Shown here: in pieces, positions 52,629-64,000 of the stretch
Layout of the letters: each line of letters opens with the position of its first letter
Numbering within the stretch: the stretch's first letter is position 1
Assembly (NCBI GenBank): GCA_036872755.1
Contig: JAVHNS010000002.1
Span: forward strand, 2,666,001 to 2,730,000
Source: Orbilia blumenaviensis
Taxonomy: Eukaryota > Ascomycota > Orbiliomycetes > Orbiliales > Orbiliaceae
Direction: 5' to 3'
DNA length: 64,000 nt
The notes under the pieces: model-generated
What the model was told of the DNA's origin: nothing
Database searches by the model: none
Seen by the model: only the letters and a program-made list of their open reading frames with translations
Translations under genes and position numbers: made by a program

Positions 52629-53833
52629 GCAAAGCCTCAGCCGTCGGTTGGGAAGATGTAACGCTCCAGGGTCAAAGATTTTGCCGAATTCACGCCACAA
52701 TGCAATACTACTTATGAACGATGAGATATATGTGGCCTGGCTAATTCGAAAAAAAATTCAAATTGATATCGATTCATATCACATTTACTAATGCCAATGC
52801 CGGCCTCATACCTTAGGCTTCGGTTGCCTTCCTTTTGGCTAGATCCCTTACTAGATCGACATCCCGCTTAAGCTTATTCTCGTAACGAAAGGTTGCATCG
52901 TCTCCACTTTAGGAAAACCTCATGCGCATTGCGATATAAATGGATAACGATCAAGTGCAGGTAAAAAAGGGAGTGTTCGTGGGCATACCTTCGCATGTCT
53001 CTTCAAAAGAGATCCTTCAGCTGCTGAGCTGGATTCTTCCTTTTGAAGTCCTGATTTTTCACATATACTCTAACAAAAGTCCAACTGTAACAATGTATGT
53101 CGACTATCGATTCTATATACGCATTCTACGCGATGTTTCCTCTCCAAGGCGCAAAAATAGGTTAATGTTGAATTCGAAACCGCCCCCATAAAAAAATCCG
53201 CAATCCACTAAATTACACACAGGCAGCCTATTCACCTAGACTTTGTCTCATTGTCTTGTGATATATTCCCAAATTCCTTTGCTTGGGGAACGTCATCTGT
53301 AACCCCATAAAATCAACCTTTTTTTTCCCCTTCGAATTCGTTGGAAAACCCTTTTCCCTTGTTCTGACCTTCCCAATCTTGCGGGTGAAACTCACTTTAC
53401 CGACCCGATCCAGGCATTCCTTTCGCATGGGGATTCTGCAAGCATTCAACTAATCGCAACCTCACCCAAAGCCTGACTAGCTGGTCCTTCAACGGAGAGA
53501 TCGCGAAAGTAACCCATATCCCAAAACACTGCGAGCCCCAACGCTCGAAATTCGTCTAGATCATATACTTGCGGGCAGGAACCATCCCCAAAGGTTTCAG
53601 TCCAGGTTTCTTTTTTTTCTTTCAAGCGACGGCTATAGCTATTCAAACTTTCCTCTTGATTTTCCGAACTGCGAGGTGATCTTGTGCCGTTGAAAAGAAC
53701 CAACAGTGTGAAGTCCCCGCCGCCACCCCGATATCATAGTGCTCTGGGGGTCGGATACCCAAGATCGCAAGCAGCCCTACCGGATGAACATTCCCCCTAT
53801 CGATCAGATCGTTCAGTTTAATTGTCGGTAATC

Positions 53834-56800
53834 ATGAACGAGAACGATCAGCTTGCTTGGTAAGAAACAGTTTCTCCGGAACCAGCCGTTCGGCCGTGAA
53901 CGCGCACGCGCTCACACACGGGAAAGGAGGATGACTTCTGACGCTGGTAATTGAAATTAGGGACATCGGGGCGGTGTTCATGATGGGTTTCAGTGGGACG
54001 ACCGTGACTCCGCAGGTTAAACAGTTGATTGAGGAGCACCATCTCGGGACGATTATGCTGTCCGGGAAGAACTTCAAATGTTGGTTGCCCTTTAAGCCGT
54101 AGATATCGCGGGGTTCCCCTATATCGCACATTTCACCCCACATCCCAGTCATCACGCACTCGCCGTTCTTGCGCAATGGGCGAGAGGGGCGAGATGGGGG
54201 GGGGGGGGGCGAAGGCGCAATAACATCGCTAATAACTCTTAATACAAACAGCTGCCGAGCAAGCCACCAAGCTCATTTTAGAGCTCCAAACCATCGCGCG
54301 CAACGCCAATCATCCGTATCCGTTACTTATTGCGATCGATCAAGAGAATGGGGGGCTTAATAATCTATGCGACACGCTGCACATACGGCAGTTCCCTGGT
54401 GCTATGGGGATGGCCGCGACGGGATCGCCCGAACTGTGTAGGGAGGTCGCGAAAGCCACAGCACTTGAAGTCTCGTCGGTGGGTGTGAATTGGGTGCTGG
54501 GACCAGTTTTGGATGTGCTCAATCCGAATGCGCGCACACAGCCGTTAGGGGTGAGAACCATGGGCCACGAGCCAGAAGAGGTGTCCGAAATGGGAGTGGC
54601 GTTTATGAGGGGGCTGCAAGGTACGATAGAAACCAGAACCTTTAGATTTGGAAGAAAGAGAAATAAAAGCAAGTACAGGGCGGCTTGGGTGCGGTTTTGG
54701 CTAACTTGAGGCTTGTAGACGGCGGCGTGGCGGCGTGCGCAAAGCATTTCCCATCATACGGCAATATCGAATTCCAGGGTTCGCCCCTGGACGTCCCAAT
54801 CCTCTCCGATACTATCGAGCAGCTTAAACTGCATGGCTTAATACCGTTCAGGAAGGCTGTGGCGGCGGATATTGACGCCGTCATGGTGGGCGGCTGCTCA
54901 ATGCCATCTCTAGGAACCAAAGTCATGCACGCATGCCTCTCGGATACCGTTATAAACAAGCTTCTACGTGAGGAAATGGGGTTCAAGGGGGTCGTAGTTA
55001 GCGAATGCCTGGAAATGGAGGCCCTACACGAGAATATCGGTGTAGGACAAGCCACGGTTATGGCCCTAGATGCCGGCTGCGACCAGATTATTGTCTGCAG
55101 GTCGTTCACTCTACAGCAAGAAGCTATTCAGGGACTTCAGATTGCTGTGGATAGTACGATTATATCGAGAGAAATGGTCGCAGAGGCCGCTGCTCGAGTC
55201 AAAGCTATGAAACAAAAGCGCACATCTTGGCAGCAGGCTCTGAATCCCCCCGGCGTCGATTACCTGTCAATTCTAGAGCCATCCCATAAAGAGCTATCCG
55301 TCAGGGCATATGAGGCGTCGATTACAGTAGTGCGAGATGAAAACCGATTGATACCGTTGCCGACAAGACCTAAAGAAGGATATGACATCCTCCTCTTGAC
55401 GCCTCTCGTCAAGCCGCTACCTGCTTCGCTTTTAGCTCAGGCGGAAGAACTTAATGCATCTCTAAAGTTGGAATCGAACCGAAGCGATAGCTCGCCAACG
55501 CCGACTTCGTCGGTACCGACCCGTCCGGATCACAAGTCACTTCTATCGTCATTTCTCTCTGATAAGGACAGAGTTTTAATGACAGGTGAAGTCGTGTTCC
55601 GCGAGTTGGGGCGTTCTATTGGGCGCAGCTCCGGTGCAAGGATTCTGCATAGTTCTTATACAGCAAGCGGGATCCGTCCTGTTCACGAGAATCTTATTGA
55701 GGCCGCTTCAATGATTATCGTGGTCACCGCGGATGCAAATCAGAACAGGTATCAGTATGGGTTCACAAAGCATATATCAGCAATCAGTAAAATCCCCACG
55801 GACCGTTTCCCTAAGGGGAAACAGGTAATCGTCATTGCGGTATCCTCGCCTTACGATTTCTGGATCGATAAGTCGATTGGAACCTACGTTTGCACGTATG
55901 ACTTCACAGAAACTGCAATCGATGCGCTCGTTAAGGTCATATTTGGGAAGAAGAATGCGAAGGGTCTCCTGCCCGGAACGATATTCAAAAGACGGCGTCA
56001 GCAACAGCAGCCGAAGCAACAGTGGTTAGTCGAACACTGGAAGAAATCCCGCGACCTCCAGTCCCTCCAACAGCTGCTAGAAGCAGTTCGCCGCGCGAGT
56101 ACCGAAACACCATCTCTTTATATAGATTTAGCTACACTTCCCGCGGCCGCCTATCTCACTGAGGACATAATCATGAATGATGGCTCAGTCATTCTTGAAC
56201 AGCAGAATTTTGTCGTTCGAAACTCTTCTACTCGTGCCCTCTATGGATTTTGCTCAACATACTTCAATCCTCGGAGTGGAGTTGGCAGTATAGGAATCAT
56301 TGTAGTTGACCCTGCCCGGCGTAAATTGTCGATAGGTAACTCCCTGCACGCATCTGCACTACGATATCTACGGCAAAAGAAAGGCATCAAGCGCGTTTCC
56401 GTCGGGTCGCGATTTCCTGCGGGATATCTGGGCATGCCTGTCCCTCTAAATCAAAACTTAATGATGGCGAACCTAACTGAAGGAATGGATACCACCAAAA
56501 CTTTCAAAACGTGGTTCCGTAATTTGTAAGTCTTTTAGTTCCTTATACAGAATCAGACAATTTCAACGTCAGCTAATCCTTGAATATTACAGTGGGTGGC
56601 CCGAAACATCATCATCGCGTGTCTACCGCCTTATTTTATCTAATCTTGCCGACTGGAAACCTCCACTTACAATCAGCAAACAACTTTCAGAAAGTGGTAT
56701 CTCCTTTGAACTCATTTCAGATGCTAAGTCTGCAACTGCACCTTTACTCTATGAACAAACTATGGAATTCGTCCGCTCTCACGACAACGGCCGCTATATT

Positions 56801-57358
56801 GACCCATACCGTATAGCTGGAGATGATCTCCAAATCGGCCAGGCCCGCATCCTAATCGCGACAAATAGTCAAAAGCAATTTCTGGGAACAGTCGTCCTTG
56901 TCTGGGGAACGAACGACCTTGGAAAACTGGAGAAGTTCACGCCATTGATTAGACCGAATATGCTCGCTGCCGCTTCTGGTCCCTCTGAACCCGAAGGTGG
57001 AAAAGTGCCACGAAATGTTTGCGGAATTATATACCCAGTTCTTGCCTCAACGCCCCTTAGGAGGCTGGTTCTTGAGGGTTTAGTTGCGATATCTACGAAA
57101 CACTTCCAGATGCCACAGCAGCAAGGAATGGTGGGCTTTAGTAAAGTAATTTTGGATTGCGTAAGTTCTAAGTTTTTACTATTGGCCTTGATAAGAGTTA
57201 AGATGTATCTAACTAACGTGCGTGCTTCTCCACAGCTCGACAATCCTGACGACGCCCAGGCTATGATTAACAATGGAAACGGCGGCAAAGGTGGTTGGCA
57301 GGTTTGGCATACATTTGAGGAGATGGAATGCTCATTACCGGAGTTGCGGTCGTCGTAG
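53834..57358 (+). CDS. nag3: GH3 N-acetylglucosaminidase-like (NagZ-type) protein fused to a GNAT region
   Basis: Predicted to act on GlcNAc-containing glycosides; cytosolic, since no signal peptide is seen. Exons 53834-53859, 53961-54079, 54252-54620, 54719-56525, 56593-57160 and 57236-57358 give 1003 residues. The GH3 domain covers about 5-330: WDIGAVFMMGFSG, HHLGTIMLSGKNFKS, LLIAIDQENGG, GGVAACAKHFPSYGN (173-187) and GFKGVVVSECLEMEAL (259-274). The position of the NagZ nucleophile Asp reads Glu (SEC, E267), and the loop after KHFP lacks the DSH that supplies the acid/base His. The C-terminal third resembles GNAT acetyltransferases (VVDPARRKLSIGNSL, around 699-713). Fungal proteins of this two-part type occur in GlcNAc clusters. 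Intron 2 has a weak GTTGGT donor and a run of 14 G. Confidence 0.82.
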
Positions 57359-57506
57359 AAGAACCTTCAGAGATACATAATCGAAAACAAAATATCACTA
57401 CTGTTTTTGGAGTTTTGAAACCACAAATTAGGGTAGCCTAGCTACATAACGGGAGTAGGGGTCGTTAAGTCTAGTTTTTCCTTATACAACTATTGATCTA
57501 CAACAG

Positions 57507-57541
57507 GGTTTTTCCAAATTCTTTTTAATTTTGGAAAAACC
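57507..57541. terminator. 12-bp perfect hairpin downstream of nag3
   Basis: GGTTTTTCCAAA is followed after an 11-base loop by its exact complement TTTGGAAAAACC. It lies about 150 bases after the nag3 stop codon. A role in 3' end formation or mRNA stability is a guess. Confidence 0.4.
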
Positions 57542-58068
57542 AGGGGGAAACTATCAAGGTGTTTCTTTAAGGAGTTTATTGGGGGAGTATTGATGTCTTA
57601 CACCACCCGCATGCCTGTTCTTTTCTATGTTACTTTCCTACGTCCCCTGTTTTTTTCGTTTTTTTTGGAAGGGAGAAGGTGGAGAAGTTATTCTGTTTTT
57701 CTATTCCTTCGTTTTACAGAACATGCATGTTAAAAGGCCTATTAATGGGTCACCACATTCGCTACCATATACAAGAGCATTGGTGTCTTGACGATAAATA
57801 TCTGTCAAAGCATATTCAAGCCGATACATAGCAATTTCTTATACAGTATCAAAAAACATATATATATGGATGTCGGAAGCAAATCAAACAATCTTGCCAT
57901 TCTCAACGAGACGATAAAATTGAAATACTATTGCCACCATTATCACGGAAAAACCGTGACCCATGAATGAGTTTGAGGTTATGGGCAAGCCCTCTTCCCC
58001 CGAAAGAGAAAGGGCTATTTCGTTTCCTTTCCCCTGTAAATATAACGAAAATCCTGTAGGTTTAAAAT

Positions 58069-58092
58069 GGCGACCCCATAAGATGGGTCGCC
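58069..58092. repeat. 8-bp perfect GC-rich hairpin
   Basis: GGCGACCC, an 8-base loop, then GGGTCGCC. It lies between convergent genes; function unknown. Confidence 0.6.
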
Positions 58093-59035
58093 CGTAGGAA
58101 ATCCGGAAAGTTGAACCAGGGTAGTATTTTTATTTCAATCCTAAGAAATAGATGCAGAAATAGAGGAGACTAAATGAAGCATTAAATTTTATCGTAGATA
58201 CATTTGTCATTTCGCAAAAGGGCGATATAGGCTGAGGTGTAATAAAGGGAGCTGAGATGTAGTGTCCGACAGCTCATGTTGGCGCATGCTTGAACATAAG
58301 TTCCTAGTGGTGACTAGATAAAGTAGAATTAGGCCGGCTACAAGATAGCCATGGCGGAAAGAAAAACCCAAAAAAATAGAATTGTCTATTGACGAGAAGA
58401 ATATAACAAAGAAAGAATTTTTGGCGCCCTCTCAGCAAGTTTTCCGATTTTTTATATGCCGTTAAAAATACAACAGATCAACACAAGTTATATATTAACC
58501 GCACCCCAACATAAATTTCTCAAATGATAGCAGGGCAATGGAGCCACAAATCAAGTATGTAACGAGGCTTCATAGGAACTGAAGTAAGGTTGAAAGAGCT
58601 CCATAAAGGACAAATATAAGGATATTCGTAGTAAGAATGCAAGTAAAGAGGGAGAGAAGTGAAGTGGTTGTACATATGTTCGAAATTTCGCGCATAACTG
58701 TCCCGCAAACACATGAAGGAAATTTCCCAGAAGACCGCCCAATGATGATGGTGATAATGATGATGACGATTTTTAAACAAAAATTTTTTGCCTTTCCAGC
58801 AGATAAAGGAAAGGCTTAACCGCGCTAACACCTGACGTACCGAACTCAAAAACAGAACCAAAAGAAAGCGTGTCTCATGTACAGTATTCCCACAAGATCG
58901 TTGTCCTGTGGGAACATTAAAAATAATAGTAACAACAACAAAAAGGATAGGTCGTAAATAATAATCGGTAGAGGAAAATAATTCGCAAAAATGCAATCAG
59001 ATGAAATTCCGTAGCAATCAATTATATCGTCACTC

Positions 59036-61672
59036 TTACGCAGCATCCCCTTCCTGCCATAACTTTTGTAGCTCGTCAACAAGGTAGTATGTCAATCGTC
59101 CGGTCCGGTGCTGGACCTCCCGGATTAGGTTCGATAAAATCTTTCGCTCCTCTTTGCCATCAAGGACAAGGCCGGCGGCGTAGAGGCATTGAAGGCTGAT
59201 CAGGTGATAAGATTCGTCCACATCTGCTAATGAGATACCGATAATCATTTGGGTGCATTGTTTGTATAGTCGCTGGGCAGCGAGAAAATGGTGATATCGA
59301 TCTTGAGATGGTGGTTGTGCTGTTATAAGTATAAGTTAGAAAAGGTTTCATGGAAATTCAAGTGGTTGCTGGCACTCACGCTTATGCATCATTAACATGA
59401 TTTTTGCGAAGTAGTAAACTTGCACAGCAATCCCACAGCATGCTGGGCTGTACCATAGTGCCTCGAAAATATCATCCTTATCCTTCATTCTTGTGAGTGG
59501 CTCATAACTATCCGGCAGACATCGCTTCCAGTCCTCTAATTTCTTCTCCAAGACTTCTGCTCTCCTCAGGCGCTCTGTGATATTGTGCTCATTCTTCTCA
59601 ATCTCGTCTTTGGCACAATAATTGATGATTTGGCCCAAAATAAACATCACTCGGTTCCCCAATTCGTCCTCTCGGAGCGTACACATGCTTTCGTAGCTTG
59701 TGTCGAGATTCCATGTATCTTCAGTGATGAAGGTTTGTCTCCGTTCCCGGAAAGCCGCAAGGACGTCCTGGCGGTACCAGGCCCAGAAAGCGGCTCCCTT
59801 GAGGCCAACGAGTCTTTCGTGGACCCCTTGAGGTTTGACTATTGAAGCAACCCCCTCTAGATGTCGTCTGAATTCCTGGTTCGAGCCGTCAATAACCTCA
59901 AATGTCGACAATATAACAGCCGTGGCGAGGAATTCCTCCGATGATGCGAATCTTCCATCGACATCGTTAAGCAGGGAGTTCTGCATTTCCCGAAGGGCTG
60001 CATCATAGTATTGACTGTACTCCACCTCCGTGCCCGATTCTGTAGTTGGGGCCGAAACAGGTGTCGTTTGTCTCGCGGTGCGAAGACGGTATTGTTGTTT
60101 AGCGGATAGAGCCAAGCAAGCTTTGAGAAGACCGGTGTTTTTGCGGGCGAGTTTGGGAACTACGATCATAAATAATCTGTCAAAGTCGAAGATGTCGAGC
60201 TAAAAACTACTGGTTAGTTTTCCTCCAGGTTGGAACTAGAAGGGGCTATGGACATACAGCTGGACATAGACGGGAAATAAAGTTTCTGTACAGCTTGGAT
60301 TCATGTTCGCTAAGCGGTAGAGGATTCGAAGGTTCTTTCGGTGTATTTGAGTATGAAATGGTAGGAACATTGACACCGTTACCCATGATGGTGTCTGGTG
60401 TCACTCTATCGAACACTTGAGTTTCTATGCGAGTGCCGTCGAATGAAATGGAGGAACGAGGTGCTGGCGATATTGGCGCTCTATCCCAACTATATCAGCA
60501 CAAGATACAATGCATTATCAGAAGGACTCAAGCATACAACACTAAACCCTGGAACTGTGTGACAGCAGCACCGGTTGGCGAAATTAATGCAGAGCCAGGG
60601 ACGTTCAGTTGCGAGGGGCTATCTACAGCAACTTGTGGGAGAAACGGTGATGTTGACGTAAGAGGAAGTACTGTAGGCTGGGCCCTGTGTCGTCTGTTTG
60701 CAAGCCCGTTGGGGGATACAGCAGTAGATGTTGGTGATAGTCCTTCGTGATGTCCTGCCGCAACGTTCGCTAGACTTAGCATGCCAGAGACATCAAGATC
60801 GGGGTTAATAGAAGCTATTGATGCTAGTGCTGATTCGCTTTTAACATCGACGAGGGGAAAGCCAGCAGATAGGTCTAAAGACCGTCGATTAGGATTGGAG
60901 CCAGCGGGACCGGAACTACCTGCGCCCTTCTTTGATATCGACCCAGACCGGCTATGGCGGAAGAGACTGTCGGGACTTGGGAAGACACACTTGGAAGGAG
61001 GTTAGTATACGTGGCAGCGATGACGATCTCGATATGATGAGACGAACCGGTCGATTCCCTTTTAAACAATTTTGACACTGCGGTTTTTGTTCGTCGCATT
61101 TTACATGTCGTTTTCTGCAGGTGTTACTTTTAGGCAAGATGTTAGCATCTCGTCTCGATCTTAAATTTTTTTTATTTTTATTTTCGCCCTTGAATTCCGC
61201 AGATGCGCCCAGGCGTAATTGTGCATGAAGCTACGGATCTGCGGAAGGACAAGCTCTATAAGGTCTCAGATGGACGGGCAGACTTATACATATACAAGGC
61301 TTTCGGGTATATAACTTACCATCCTGTGCGTACTCGCATGCCACGAAGCGCACCGGCTACGATTGGGATCTGACCCGAAAGCCGTCGTTCTGGATGCGCC
61401 TGGACCCCCGGCTGTGATTGCTGGGGGGGCTGCGACTGCGACTGCGATGGATGATGATGATGATTTGAATGCGGTGATCCATGGTCGTCCTCGCGTAGTT
61501 CAGGGACAGTGTGATACTCAAAGATGGGCTGGTCAAAGTATTGCCGCCCACCGGGCGAAGCTCCCGTCATATCGAGGGTACTATCCGGATTGTTGCCCAC
61601 CCCGTTCGCATCGAACGGGCTACCTCCAAAGTGCGGTAGGCTTCGTGTCGATGGAGTTGAGTGACCCGACAT
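59036..61672 (-). CDS. Zn2Cys6 (C6 zinc cluster) fungal transcription factor
   Basis: A nuclear regulator; targets unknown. Six exons on the minus strand: 61320-61672, 61048-61126, 60538-60989, 60258-60489, 59380-60199 and 59036-59319, giving 739 residues. The start is MSGHSTPSTRS. After a Gln/His/Pro-rich N-terminus the zinc cluster reads TGCNTCRKRHVKCDEQ, then KPQCQNCLKGNRPC, giving all six cysteines at standard spacing; the first and last cysteines are completed only after splicing. A Ser/Pro-rich linker follows. The C-terminal 400 residues match the fungal-specific regulatory domain (LYRNFISRLCPALDIFDFD, GLLKACLALSAKQ, FLATAVILSTFEVIDG, YHLISLQCLYAAGLVLDG). The acceptor of intron 1 (AAAAG) is weak but is the only one that restores the cluster. 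It is convergent with nag3; no direct link is shown. Confidence 0.85.
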
Positions 61673-64000
61673 GACCGATTGGTAGTGGAGGGGCTCCAAG
61701 ATGCGAATGCACTGCAAGTCAAGGAGCAGGCTCTAATCGGGTTTCCCTCTAGGCCTATGATCTCCCCGCGCGCGCTCCTCTCTGCAGGCACCGTACAGGG
61801 ACAACGACACGAAGAACCAGGGGTGGGTATGAATAAAACAATAAAGAAAGCGAGAATTACACGAAGCCAGGAAGCTGCTGCTGCAATAGCTAAACCTAGT
61901 CGAAGGCTGCGTGATAGTAGCGCATTACAATCGCTCCGAGTCGACTTGATTCGCGTGTTTCTTTTGCTCTGTCAATCTCGGATGGATGACTGCAATTGGC
62001 GAAAATTTTAGGGGCTCGAAAGCGAAGTGGGAAAAAATTCTATTGTGGGTGTGCAGCCGAAAAGGACGGACGGCGGTCAGCCCTCCGCAAAATCTATCAC
62101 GTTACCGCAAATGTCCACAGATTGACTGCGGGTTTACCAATCTGTTGGGTTATGGGATCGGAAAACCTGGCAGGTGGCAGGTGGAAAGGCTCTCGTCGAA
62201 ACGAGCTCTCAGATGAGAATTAGTACATATGCTGAAGAACGTGGAGAACAGCGAGACGACTGCCGATGAGAGATTAGAATCGATTTCGAGTTGGGAGGGG
62301 AAAAAAGGGAGCCCTCGCGACTGTCGTGGGATGCGGAGTTCGTCTGGATATGAATCTCGAGACGAAGCGGTCGAGCTACTAAAAGTCTTGTCGACTGGAG
62401 AGCCCCTATTCGCGCCCTCTCATTGGGAGAAAGACCAGCGGATGCTTGGGGTCCAACCGAGAGTGACGATGTTCCCTAGCCGGGCGCCTATGCATGCAGC
62501 GGAGTGGAGTCGCCAACTGCAACTTGGATAGTTTTCCGTGGTGAGGTGCATGCAGGAATTGATGAATTCAATTCATCAATTGATCTGTGCAATAGATCCA
62601 TCGTCTCGATTTAAATTTATGGTAAACTGCATGTACTGTACTGGACGCGCACGGAATGCATCTAGGATCGTAGTTTGCATGCACACGAAGCCTCTGTGTC
62701 CACAGAAGCCTAGGAGGGGCTATTCTAAGTTTAGACATTGAGAATGCTGAATTCAATCCCTTGATATTAAGCTGGCTTGATTCAAGATCGAAGGCTTAAG
62801 GTGGAGATTGCAAATGCAATAGTCTATAGCTAGTCGGTCACAAATAGTGCTCGAAAGAGGTACAGCTTGTGAGATCGCGGGTGGTTTTTTTGGGGAGGCT
62901 TTTGGCTATGACCCCTCCTTGCAGAATCTAGATCTTATCAACCAACCCCCTTATCGATATCGATATACTGCCCGCTCTCGGTTCAAATTAGGATAAAGTT
63001 GCGCGAGACTTTCAGATTAACATCCCAATCTGTGGATATTCAGATTTTGTCGCCTTCGTTTAGCCGACGGCTCCAGATGTATTATGTCGTCTTTTTGCCC
63101 AGGATTCGATCGGATTTGAGTCTAAAAATATATATTCAAACCCCCAGTCTCAATGTAACCGTCGACGTATCTTCGAGTCCGAGAAGTGCTTCAAAATACC
63201 CCGACTCGATATATATCACCATGGACTCCATATGCCCCTATTCAATCGCCAAGTGTCCCGGCGTCAGTATCGACAAATCTTCTAAATTTGGTACCCTTTT
63301 TTGGAAGTATCCGAAACAGGCGACTCCCAATCGCGCCTTCCTAACTATCAACGAAAGTTTATTTTTCAAGCCATAACGCCTAAGCGCACGAGAGGCGCTC
63401 GAACTCAATGTACGATTGCAGAACCAAAGGTTTGAAATTTAGTACCCGAGACGGCCCTCTCTGATTTGCGATACACCACTAAGGTTTGATATTCGGGACC
63501 CCGCACGACCTTCTGTATGCACGTACGTATGTAAGAACGGGTACGCATGTCTAACAGCTGCCTCTTAAAACGTGCTGCAATTCACATCACAGCGCATGGC
63601 CATGCACCACGCGATTCGCCGGTCCTATATTTTATCAGCCTAATAGAAGGATTTCTTCCCCCGACTCGTGCCATAAGATCTTCTCGACTTGTGTGGAGCC
63701 GTGGAGCCTGCTGTCTGGTCTGACGCTCTACAAGCTATTCTTAATCCGGGTTGCAAGAGAATCTAATCCACCCGTATCGAATCACAATCATATGACCAAG
63801 ACATTCCGAGTCGAAACCCCAACACACATTTGCCTCCCTCTCATAAGCCTCATTTCCTGTGCTGGCGAATAAATAGTAGATTCTGCGGTCCTAGAAAAAA
63901 TACAATTTATGAGCAATGAACTATATACAACAGTGCTGTAGTTTGTATAGACTAGTTGATCGAGACGATATCGATATCGGTAGCAGAAGTTCATGGATGC
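61673..64000. other. gene-free right end, upstream of the Zn2Cys6 gene
   Basis: 2.3 kb that should begin with the promoter and leader of the Zn2Cys6 gene. Plus-strand ORFs of 60-125 codons occur but are unrecognised, and the longest (62999-63376) lacks an ATG at its 5' end. A perfect 25-base palindrome lies at 62557-62581. Confidence 0.45.
62557..62581. repeat. perfect 25-base palindrome
   Basis: AATTGATGAATT, a single C, then AATTCATCAATT, its exact reverse complement. It is about 0.9 kb upstream of the Zn2Cys6 gene start and could be a dimeric protein-binding site or a chance AT-rich inverted repeat. Confidence 0.75.

Larger units (their letters stand above)
48358..53833. other. gene-free region between azgA and nag3
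   Basis: 5.5 kb without a supportable gene. After the azgA 3' region the sequence is AT-rich with long A tracts and an ATAT run near 51307-51321. A GTACGT-rich, partly palindromic patch lies at about 51674-51703. The right end (53.2-53.8 kb) has antisense ORFs of 73-85 codons that I could not assign. Confidence 0.5.
57359..59035. other. intergenic region between convergent nag3 and Zn2Cys6 gene
   Basis: 1.7 kb between two convergent 3' ends. It holds three perfect inverted repeats (57507-57541, 57943-57959, 58069-58092) and no recognisable gene. Confidence 0.5.

Noticed and set aside
53446..53703. 85-codon minus-strand frame just upstream of nag3
   Set aside because: No ATG at the open end, no recognised family and no extending exons found; kept only as a note.
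61363..61674. 103-codon plus-strand frame over the first exon of the Zn2Cys6 gene
   Set aside because: It is the antisense shadow of the Gln/His/Pro-rich exon.

Overview
The window is nuclear DNA of a filamentous ascomycete, most likely a eurotiomycete. The genes have short GT..AG introns (mostly 48-95 nt) with clear CTAAC-type branch sites and pyrimidine-rich leaders. I can support eleven protein genes in 64 kb, with long gene-free stretches between them. That low density would suit a thermally dimorphic Onygenales-type genome, but the species cannot be fixed from this sequence. No tRNA, rRNA, CRISPR array or intact transposon was found.

Left part (1-22.5 kb): an N-acetylglucosamine (GlcNAc) utilisation cluster. 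It holds glucosamine-6-phosphate deaminase (dam1, minus strand, cut by the left edge), a divergently transcribed UNC93/DUF895-type transporter matching NGT1 (2386-4164), an Ndt80-family transcription factor matching RON1 (13195-16062), and a hexokinase-family protein with all sugar-binding residues, matching the GlcNAc kinase HXK3 (20540-22524). A sixth function, a GH3 N-acetylglucosaminidase-like protein fused to a GNAT region (NAG3-like, 53834-57358), lies 31 kb away on the same strand. The expected deacetylase (dac1) is not in the window and may lie beyond the left edge. Together these would release GlcNAc from chitin or glycans, import it, phosphorylate it and, with dac1, turn it into fructose-6-phosphate and ammonia under RON1 control. 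The known Trichoderma reesei cluster has the same gene set.

Middle (26-41 kb): a flavin monooxygenase (26465-28487), an RGG-box protein of unknown function (29911-31813, minus), a multi-span membrane protein with a signal peptide (33307-34463, minus) and a methyltransferase-fold protein with a long disordered N-terminus (39222-41280, minus).

Right (46-64 kb): an AzgA-type purine permease (46325-48357), the NAG3-like gene, and a Zn2Cys6 regulator in six exons (59036-61672, minus). The remaining DNA holds poly-A/T tracts, microsatellites and a few perfect inverted repeats.

Exon boundaries were worked out by hand from reading-frame continuity, splice signals and family alignments from memory. 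No homology search was run.
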